A stretch of DNA of 37,988 nucleotides from ZC4RG30 sp965652645 (lineage in GTDB: Bacteria; Pseudomonadota; Gammaproteobacteria; Steroidobacterales; Steroidobacteraceae), in contig CBFGXE010000027.1 in the NCBI GenBank assembly GCA_965652645.1, positions 1 through 37,988 on the forward strand, in the 5' to 3' direction. How positions within the stretch are numbered: position 1 is the stretch's first letter; each line of letters begins with the position of its first letter. The notes below the pieces were generated by a model. The model searched no databases. It was given only the letters and a program-made list of their open reading frames with translations, and was not told the DNA's origin. The position numbers and the translations under genes were made by a program. Shown here piece by piece: positions 32,607 through 37,988 of this stretch.

Positions 32607-32633
32607 GACGATTGGCGAGGCGCAAATTCGACG
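32607..32633 (-). promoter_or_regulatory. Second ECF42-like promoter, upstream of the VOC-AHSA1 unit
   Basis: Minus strand: CGTCGA (32633-32628), 17-base spacer, CGTC (32610-32607). Spacer length, the A/T after CGTCGA, the AT before CGTC and the following GT are shared with the site at 31199-31225. The distance to the start codon (54 against 52 bases) is almost the same. Confidence 0.65.
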
Positions 32634-32667
32634 CTCCCGGGCGGAACTTTGTGCGGGACCCCTGATC

Positions 32668-32673
32668 TATAAT
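32668..32673 (+). promoter_or_regulatory. Perfect -10 box for the single-heme protein gene
   Basis: TATAAT at 32668-32673, six bases before ATG 32680. No good -35 at 16-18 bases, suggesting an activator or a weak -35. The transcript is expected to start at the start codon, i.e. leaderless; there is no Shine-Dalgarno. Confidence 0.6.
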
Positions 32674-32693
32674 GGGCATATGAAATACCCATT
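32671..32693 (+). promoter_or_regulatory. NsrR-like operator over -10 box and start codon
   Basis: AATGGGCATAT-G-AAATACCCATT, an 11-1-11 inverted repeat (9 of 11 pairs symmetric). It keeps the AA, G(C/T)AT and TT features of the NsrR consensus half-site. It covers the last bases of the -10, the start of transcription and the ATG of a gene followed by nsrR, so binding would shut off both genes. Confidence 0.6.
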
Positions 32694-34032
32694 TAACGGA
32701 TGGGCCGCCGCGGCCCTGCTGGCTGCCGCCGGTACCGCCCAGGCCGACCCGGCCAAGCTGCCCACCTCCACCCGCTATGACGTGGAATACCCGGGCGTGG
32801 CCTATTCCGAGGCCGCCACGGAAAACCGGGTGTGGCGGCTGCAGCAGAAGCTGGCCAGCGGCGAGCTGAAGCTGGAATGGGAGCCCCGCACCGGCTACCT
32901 GCGCTCGCTGCTGAAGGCGCTGGACATCAACGTGGATTCGCAGGTGCTGGTGTTCTCGCGCACCAGCCTGCAGATCGAGCACATTTCCCCGCTGACCCCC
33001 CGCGCGGTGTACTTCAACGACGACACCTACGTGGGCTTCGTGCAGAACAGCCCGCTGATCGAGATCACGGCCATCGATGCCTCCAAGGGGTCGGTGTTCT
33101 ACGGCTTCGAGAACCGCCAGGAGCTGCCGCCGGAGATCAGCCGCGAGGGCGGCCGCTGCCTGACCTGCCATGACACCTATTCGATGGGTGGCGGCGGGGT
33201 GCCGCGGGTGATGGTGCTGTCCTCGCCGGTGGATGACCCGGGCGACCCGCGCACCGTCACCGCCGGCCAGGACGTGGATGACAGCACGCCCTTCGGCATG
33301 CGCTGGGGTGGCTGGTATGTCACCGGCAGCACCGGCAGTCGCACGCACCTGGGCAACCTGCCGCTCAGGGAGGGACGTGGCGGGGAGAAGCTCAGGGAGC
33401 TGCGCGCAGGCAAGCACAATATTGACGACCTGAAGGACTACATCGATACCAGCCGCTATCTCTCCGGCAAGAGCGACGTGGTGGCGCTGACCGTGCTCGA
33501 GCACCAGACGCGCCTGCAGAACCTGATGACCCGCGTGAACTACAAGATCAGCACCATCCTCGATCGCCAGGAAAAGGGCGGGGCGCCGGCAGCCGCGGGC
33601 CCGGTCCGCAGCTGGGAAGACATCTCGCCCAACGACCACACCCGCCTGCGCCAGATCATGGAACCGCTGGTGCGCGCGCTGTTCCTGCACGATGCCGCGC
33701 CCTTCGAGGACCGCATGGCCAGCAGCAGCGGTTTTGCGGAGCGGTTCTCGAAGCTGGGACCGCGCGATTCCCGCGGCCGCAGCCTGAGGGAGCTGGACCT
33801 GGAGAAGAGGCTGTTCCGTTATCCGCTGAGCTTCGGGATCTACAGCCCGCAGTTCGACGCGCTGCCCGAGTATGCGCGCGAGTACCTCATCGGGCGCATC
33901 GTGGAAGTGCTGCAGGGACGTGACACCACCGGGCTGTCGGAGAAACTCACGGCCGAGGAGCGCAAGGCCATCAGCGAGATCCTCATTGATACCAAACCGG
34001 CGCTGGCCGCCGCGCTGCGCGCGAGCCGCTAG
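32680..34032 (+). CDS. Secreted single-CXXCH protein of unknown function, NsrR-linked
   Basis: 450 residues from ATG 32680; an earlier in-frame ATG at 32575 is rejected because the promoter lies after it. Signal peptide about 1-24 (WAAAALLAAAGTAQA). One c-type heme motif, CLTCH at residues 160-164 (GGRCLTCHDTYSMGG). Conserved-looking blocks around it: YLRSLLKALDINVDSQVLVFSRTSLQ, SPLTPRAVYFNDDTYVGFVQ, GMRWGGWYVTGSTGSRTHLGNL and SDVVALTVLEHQTRLQNLMTRVNY. I recall uncharacterised homologues of this layout in Planctomycetes and proteobacteria, none with known function. The gene is 9 bases before nsrR, so a periplasmic role in sensing or removing NO/nitrite is a reasonable inference. Confidence 0.8.
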   Translation: MKYPFNGWAAAALLAAAGTAQADPAKLPTSTRYDVEYPGVAYSEAATENRVWRLQQKLASGELKLEWEPRTGYLRSLLKALDINVDSQVLVFSRTSLQIEHISPLTPRAVYFNDDTYVGFVQNSPLIEITAIDASKGSVFYGFENRQELPPEISREGGRCLTCHDTYSMGGGGVPRVMVLSSPVDDPGDPRTVTAGQDVDDSTPFGMRWGGWYVTGSTGSRTHLGNLPLREGRGGEKLRELRAGKHNIDDLKDYIDTSRYLSGKSDVVALTVLEHQTRLQNLMTRVNYKISTILDRQEKGGAPAAAGPVRSWEDISPNDHTRLRQIMEPLVRALFLHDAAPFEDRMASSSGFAERFSKLGPRDSRGRSLRELDLEKRLFRYPLSFGIYSPQFDALPEYAREYLIGRIVEVLQGRDTTGLSEKLTAEERKAISEILIDTKPALAAALRASR

Positions 34033-34041
34033 GAGCACCCG

Positions 34042-34491
34042 GTGCAGCTCACCCTCTACACGGACTACGGGCTGCGCACGCTGACCTCACTGGCCCTGGC
34101 GCCGCATTCGCGGCAGACCGCCACTTCGATCAGCCAGTCCTATGGCATCTCGCGCAACCACCTGGTGAAGGTGGTGGCGCGGCTGGCAGAACTGGGCTAC
34201 GTGGGCACCACGCGCGGCAAGGGCGGGGGCATCCGTCTTGCCCGGCCACCTCAAGACGTGACTGTCGGGCAGGTGGTGCGCGACCTGGAGGGCGAACTGG
34301 GCGTGGTGGAATGCCTCACCCGGCAGGGCGGGCGTTGCGCCATCACCCCGGCATGCCGACTGAAAGGCGTGCTGTCGGAAGCCATGGAGGCGTACCTCGC
34401 CGTGCTCGACCGCTACACGCTTGCCGACCTGGTGGAGCAGCGTGCGCCCATGGCGCAGCTGCTGGGCATCCCGCTGGTGGTTGCCGCCTGA
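34042..34491 (+). CDS. nsrR: Nitric-oxide-sensing repressor NsrR (Rrf2 family)
   Basis: 149 residues from GTG 34042, after AGGAG. Winged-helix N-terminal part MQLTLYTDYGLRTLTSLAL, ISQSYGISRNHLVKVVARLAELGYV, TRGKGGGIRLARPP matches NsrR closely. Three cysteines, Cys91, Cys99 and Cys105 (VVECLTRQGGRC, ITPAC), sit at the iron-sulphur ligand positions; NsrR has its first Cys at 91. The end TLADLVEQRAPMAQLL is also NsrR-like. It loses DNA binding when NO attacks the cluster. As second gene after the single-heme protein it is probably autoregulated. Converges with the ankyrin gene, 3 bases apart. Confidence 0.93.
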   Translation: MQLTLYTDYGLRTLTSLALAPHSRQTATSISQSYGISRNHLVKVVARLAELGYVGTTRGKGGGIRLARPPQDVTVGQVVRDLEGELGVVECLTRQGGRCAITPACRLKGVLSEAMEAYLAVLDRYTLADLVEQRAPMAQLLGIPLVVAA

Positions 34492-34494
34492 GGC

Positions 34495-36075
34495 CTACTT
34501 GCGGGCCACGCCCTTGCCCTGCGCGATGAGCTGCTCGATGTGCGCCATCGTGGCCGGATTGGGTTCCGGCGGCGTGGAGGGGATGGTGACGCCGGCGGCC
34601 CAGGTGTAGGCATCCCGGCCGACCTTGTCCTTGATGTCCAGCCGCGCGCCGTGTTCCACCAGATACGAAATCACCGCCGGCGACCAGCGGAATGCGGCGC
34701 CGTGCACGGCGATGAGGCCCATGTCATTGGCGTCGTTCACGCCGGCACCAAGCTCCACCAGCATCTTCACCGCTTCCAGGTGCGCGGCTTCGCCACCGGG
34801 GATGAAGGTCTGGCCACGCACCCAGCCCACGCCGGCCGCGGCCATCAGCGGCGTGGAGCCGTGGTAGGTCTTCAGCAGCGGATCGGCGCCGTGTTCCAGC
34901 AGCAGGCGCATCAGCGGGATGTCGTTGTTGAGTGAGGCGCGGTAGAGCGCGGTTTCACCCACCGTCGGCACGTAACTCATGTTGAAGGCGTGGCCGCCCA
35001 TGCGGGGCGGGAAATGCTCCAGCCGGGCATCCGGTTCGGCACCCTTCTTCAGCAGCAGCCTGATGACCTCCAGCGCGGCCTCGCGATCCACGCCATTGGT
35101 GGTGGCGTTGGCGGTGTTCACGTCGCGATTGCGGCTCTCCGCGGCAGCCCACAGCGGCCGGCGGCCATACCAGTCGGCGGCATTGACGTTGGCTCCGGCC
35201 TCGACCAGCAGGCGCGCGATGTCATGGTGGTCGTTGCTGATGGCCATCAGCAACGGCGTGATGCCGTTGTATTCCGCCAGCTCCAGGTCCGCGCCGGCCT
35301 CGACCAGCAGGCGGGCCGCCTCGAGCCGCCCGTCGCGCGCGGCGTAGAGCAGGGCGGTGAACTTGCCGGTGCCCGCCAGGCGCTGCCCTTCCGGCGGCAC
35401 TCCACTGCGCACCATGCCCTCGCCGGTGGAGCCGCCGCCGGCGCCGGGTGCGCGCACGGTGGGCTCGGGGCCCGGTGGCGACTGCTGGTTGAGTCTGGCG
35501 CCGGCAGCGATGAGTGCGGCCACCACCGGTGTGCGGCCGGAGCGCACGGCGATCATCAATGCATCCTGTCCCAGCTGCGGCTCCATGTAGTCGGGGTCGG
35601 CGCCGGCGGCGATCAATGCGCTGGCCATTTCGCCATCGCCATGCCTGGCCGCCAGCATCAGCAGGGATTCCTTCGCCTCGTCCAGCGCCCCGGGATCGGC
35701 GCCGTGCGCCAGCAGCAGCCTGGTGCTCGCGGTGTCGCCCGTGGTGACGGCCAGTTGCAGCGGTGAAATCCCGGCCACATTGCGCCTGGCGGCGTCGATG
35801 CCTGCATCCAGCAGCACCTGCACGACAGCGGCTTCGCCGGCGTGGATGGCGAAGTGCAGGGCGGTGGAACCCTCGGTGCCGGCCGCATTCAGCTCCACGC
35901 CGGGCTGGCGGGCCATGGCCTGCACCGCCGGCCAGTCCTGGCTGCGGGCGGCCTCGGCGATGCTCGCGTACGCCGGAGAAGCCGACGCACCGCCCTTCGT
36001 GCGCTGGGCAGCCTCCGCTCCCGTGGCGAGCAGCCCCGCCATGGCCACGAGCGGGAGGAGGGCGTGCAGCTTCAC
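34495..36075 (-). CDS. Secreted ankyrin-repeat protein
   Basis: 526 residues, signal peptide about 1-22 (ALLPLVAMAGLLATGAEA). At least ten ankyrin repeats follow: GSTALHFAIHAGEAAVVQVLLDAGI, GISPLQLAVTTGDTASTRLLLAHGAD, DALMIAVRSGRTPVVAALIAAGA, GKFTALLYAARDGRLEAARLLVEAGADLE, GITPLLMAISNDHHDIARLLVEAGANVN, GRRPLWAAAESRN, then GETALYRASLNNDIPLMRLLLEHGAD and more. A Pro/Gly-rich linker interrupts near residues 200-225, and a longer loop occurs near 340-375. Start ATG 36075 overlaps the DUF1552 stop (ATGA). Such ankyrin genes regularly follow DUF1552 genes in this kind of organism; a scaffold for the exported partner is a guess. Confidence 0.9.
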   Translation of the reverse strand: MKLHALLPLVAMAGLLATGAEAAQRTKGGASASPAYASIAEAARSQDWPAVQAMARQPGVELNAAGTEGSTALHFAIHAGEAAVVQVLLDAGIDAARRNVAGISPLQLAVTTGDTASTRLLLAHGADPGALDEAKESLLMLAARHGDGEMASALIAAGADPDYMEPQLGQDALMIAVRSGRTPVVAALIAAGARLNQQSPPGPEPTVRAPGAGGGSTGEGMVRSGVPPEGQRLAGTGKFTALLYAARDGRLEAARLLVEAGADLELAEYNGITPLLMAISNDHHDIARLLVEAGANVNAADWYGRRPLWAAAESRNRDVNTANATTNGVDREAALEVIRLLLKKGAEPDARLEHFPPRMGGHAFNMSYVPTVGETALYRASLNNDIPLMRLLLEHGADPLLKTYHGSTPLMAAAGVGWVRGQTFIPGGEAAHLEAVKMLVELGAGVNDANDMGLIAVHGAAFRWSPAVISYLVEHGARLDIKDKVGRDAYTWAAGVTIPSTPPEPNPATMAHIEQLIAQGKGVARK

Positions 36076-37358
36076 AGCGTGAGGACCCCGTTGCTGTCGC
36101 CGAACTTCTCCGTCGGCACGCCCAGCTTGTCGAGCATCGCGGCATGCAGGTTTGCCAGCGGCGTGCCGTCGGCAACGCGGATGTGGCGTCCCCCCTGCAG
36201 CGTGCCCGAGCCGCGCCCGACCAGCGCGATGGGCAGCGGTGCGTGGTCGTGGTTGTTGCCGTCGGCGATGCCGCTGCCATAGAGGATCATCGAATGGTCC
36301 AGCAGGTTGCCGTCACCGTCCGGCGTGGCCTTCAGCTTGTCGATGAGGTACTTCAGCTGCGAGACGTGGTAGGTGTTGAGCACCGCGAAGCGGTCCTTGT
36401 TGGCCTGGATGCTGGAGTGGTGCGAGAGGTTGTGGAAGGCATCGCGCACGCCGCTGTTCGGGTACGTGGTGCCGCTGATCTCCCGCGCGATCATCAGCGT
36501 GGAAACCCGGGTGATGTCGGCCTGCCAGGCCAGCACCTGCAGGTCGAACATCAGCTGGATGTGCTGCTCGAAGCTGGCCGGAATGCCGGCCGGGCGCGAC
36601 GGGACCTTCATTCCATCGGGAAGGTTGCCGGCCAGCTGGATGCGCCGCTCGATCTCGCGCACGTCGGTGAGGTACTGGTCCACGCGCGCGGCATCCTGGC
36701 CCCCCAGCGTGCGGCGCAGGGAGCCGATGTCCTCCATCACCGAATCCAGCAGCGAGGCAGCCTGCTGCCGGCGCGCGCTGCGCTCGGCCTCGGTGCTGCC
36801 CTGGCCGAAGATCTTCTCGAACACCACCTGCGGGTTGCGCTGCATCGGCAGCGGCGTGGTGGCAGAGGACCAGGACATGGTGCGGCCGTCCTCGATGGTG
36901 AGTTCGAGCGAGGGCAGGGGAGATTTCTGGCCAATGCCACGTGCGGCAACCTGGTCCACCGAGATGCCCATGCGGTTGGGGTCATCGCCCACATCCACGC
37001 AGTTGAGGAAGGTGGCCGAGGCACGCGCATGGTTGGCGGCTGCGGAGCCATCCGTGCCATAGCCGGTCTGCAGGCGCAGCCCGCTGATGATGTTCAGGTA
37101 GTCGCGGTGCGCTTCGAGGGGCTTCAGTATCTCGGGAAACTCGAAGTCGCGGCCCTCGGTGGACGGCGTCCACTTGGCCATGGTCTTGCCGTGCGGGATG
37201 TACACCGCGGCATAGCGTGTGCGTGGCGCAGCGGCCGACTGCGCAAAGGCCGTGGCTGCAGGCAGCATGGCATCCAAGAGCGGCAGCGCGATGGCTATGC
37301 CGCCTGCGCCCCTGAGCACGTGGCGGCGGGAAATGTGCTTCCTGGTGATGTAGTTCAT
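36072..37358 (-). CDS. Tat-exported DUF1552 protein
   Basis: 428 residues. Twin-arginine leader: ISRRHVLRGAGGIAIALPLLDAMLPAATAFA. The mature part follows DUF1552 throughout: RYAAVYIPHGKTMAKWTP, LNIISGLRLQTGYGTDGSAAANHARASATFLN, SVDQVAARGIG, LELTIEDG, FDLQVLAWQADITRVSTLMIAREISG, FHNLSHHSS and the C-terminal LDHSMILYGSGIADGNNHDHAPLPIALVGRGSG. That last His/Asp-rich stretch recalls the metal sites of the related DUF1501/sulfatase-like fold. Function unknown. Sits between a DUF1588/DUF1585 protein (27-base gap) and the ankyrin gene. Confidence 0.93.
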   Translation of the reverse strand: MNYITRKHISRRHVLRGAGGIAIALPLLDAMLPAATAFAQSAAAPRTRYAAVYIPHGKTMAKWTPSTEGRDFEFPEILKPLEAHRDYLNIISGLRLQTGYGTDGSAAANHARASATFLNCVDVGDDPNRMGISVDQVAARGIGQKSPLPSLELTIEDGRTMSWSSATTPLPMQRNPQVVFEKIFGQGSTEAERSARRQQAASLLDSVMEDIGSLRRTLGGQDAARVDQYLTDVREIERRIQLAGNLPDGMKVPSRPAGIPASFEQHIQLMFDLQVLAWQADITRVSTLMIAREISGTTYPNSGVRDAFHNLSHHSSIQANKDRFAVLNTYHVSQLKYLIDKLKATPDGDGNLLDHSMILYGSGIADGNNHDHAPLPIALVGRGSGTLQGGRHIRVADGTPLANLHAAMLDKLGVPTEKFGDSNGVLTL

Positions 37359-37385
37359 GTCGGGCCCCCGCAGGTTTTCTTGCTG

Positions 37386-37988
37386 CTATTTGCCGCTCGC
37401 CGCCACCAGTGCCGGCCCGGTGGCCGCGCGCTGCTGGAATGGTACGCTCTCGATGATGTTCGTGATCAATGTAGCCAGGCGGAAGTCATCCGCACGGCTG
37501 CGGCGCACGATGTCGCGCACCGTCGGCTGGTCGGCATGCGTCACCGCGCGGCCCAGCGCATAAGTCATCAGCTTCTCGGTGAAGGCAATGACATAGATGT
37601 CACTGCTGCGGACCAGCGCTGCCCGCAGGTCTTCGGGACCTTCGATTGCCGTGCCATCCACCATGGTGCCCTGCGCATTGATGGGCAGCCCGCTGTCCTC
37701 GGTGCGCAGGCGGCCGACCTTGTCGAAGGGTTCCATCGCGAAGCCGATCGGGTCGATCACGGCATGGCAGCTGCGGCAGGACGGGTTTTCCCGGTGCGCT
37801 TCGAGACGGGCGCGCAGCGTGGCCGGACCGTCCAGGTGCACGGACTGGTCGAGGTTGGTCTCGACGCCTGGCGGCGGGTTCGGGACCGGCAATCCCAGCA
37901 GGTTCTCCAGCACCCACTTGCCGCGTGTCACCGGCGAAGTGCGGTCGGCCACGGAAGTCACGGTGAGGATGCTGGCCTGGCCCAGCAC
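37386..37988 (-). CDS. DUF1588/DUF1585 protein, C-terminal part (5' end outside window)
   Basis: About 200 residues are visible; the frame is open to the right edge, so the start lies outside. The DUF1588 end (LTVTSVADRTSPVTRGKWVLENLLGLPVPNPPPGVE) is followed by LEAHRENPSCRSCHAVIDPIGFAMEPFDKVGRLRTED, where CRSCH has the CXXCH form of a heme c site, and by a DUF1585 domain (TEKLMTYALGRAVTHADQPTVRDIVRRSRADDFRLATLITNIIESVPFQ) in pieces. Full proteins (DUF1587-1592-1595-1588-1585) are 700-900 residues, exported, often with cytochrome-type domains, and are nearly always paired with DUF1552. Role unknown. Confidence 0.9.
   Translation of the reverse strand: MLGQASILTVTSVADRTSPVTRGKWVLENLLGLPVPNPPPGVETNLDQSVHLDGPATLRARLEAHRENPSCRSCHAVIDPIGFAMEPFDKVGRLRTEDSGLPINAQGTMVDGTAIEGPEDLRAALVRSSDIYVIAFTEKLMTYALGRAVTHADQPTVRDIVRRSRADDFRLATLITNIIESVPFQQRAATGPALVAASGK

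Noticed and set aside
32554..34038. Upstream extension of the VOC frame antisense to the single-heme gene
   Set aside because: VOC proteins start at ATG 32553 with a ribosome site; the extension is the complement of a gene with signal peptide and heme motif.

Overview
The window is one continuous stretch of GC-rich (by eye about two thirds G+C), densely coding bacterial chromosome. The gene order hisC-aroA-cmk-rpsA-ihfB at the left end is the classic gammaproteobacterial arrangement. The HhH protein, GalU, NsrR and the DUF1552/DUF1588 pair also fit an environmental gammaproteobacterium, perhaps of the Steroidobacter/Nevskia kind. That placement is inference and I cannot name a genus. I saw no tRNA, rRNA, CRISPR array, insertion sequence or phage gene.

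Layout. (1) 1-6310: housekeeping operon hisC(partial)-aroA-cmk-rpsA-ihfB, then a secreted helix-hairpin-helix protein and galU. (2) 6311-10273: an accessory redox cluster. A secreted DUF8021-like protein diverges from an operon of a DUF3237 protein, a 4-cresol dehydrogenase/vanillyl-alcohol-oxidase-type flavoprotein, a small cytochrome c and a small secreted protein. (3) 10274-12416: a long non-coding leader with a convincing class I cyclic-di-GMP (GEMM) riboswitch ahead of a secreted CBM6 protein, followed by an apparent gene remnant. (4) 12417-29346: urea acquisition and hydrolysis. One long minus-strand array holds an outer-membrane barrel, urtABCDE (urea ABC importer), ureDABCEF and a HupE/UreJ nickel permease. 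On the plus strand, between the barrel gene and ureG, lie an unusual NCS1-transporter/Cys-cluster/hybrid histidine kinase and a LuxR-type response regulator. (5) 29448-32553: an ECF42-type sigma factor with two DGPF (YCII) proteins, a VOC protein and an AHSA1 protein. Two minus-strand operons of this group carry near-identical promoter-like sites. (6) 32680-34491: a single-CXXCH secreted protein followed by nsrR, with an NsrR-like 11-1-11 inverted repeat over the first gene's -10 box and start codon. (7) 34495-37988: a secreted ankyrin protein, a Tat-exported DUF1552 protein and the C-terminal part of a DUF1588/DUF1585 protein.

How it fits together. The urea block forms a complete pathway: barrel, UrtA capture, UrtBCDE import, UreABC hydrolysis, and UreDEFG plus nickel permease for metallocentre assembly. 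The membrane-embedded transporter-kinase and its regulator sit in the middle as the obvious candidate control system. Three further control circuits can be read from DNA: c-di-GMP to CBM6 protein, ECF42 to DGPF/VOC/AHSA1, and NO (NsrR) to a single-heme protein. The most promising under-described items are the transporter-kinase of the urea locus, the ECF42 promoter pair, the NsrR-autoregulated cytochrome-like operon and the flavocytochrome/DUF3237/DUF8021 cluster.
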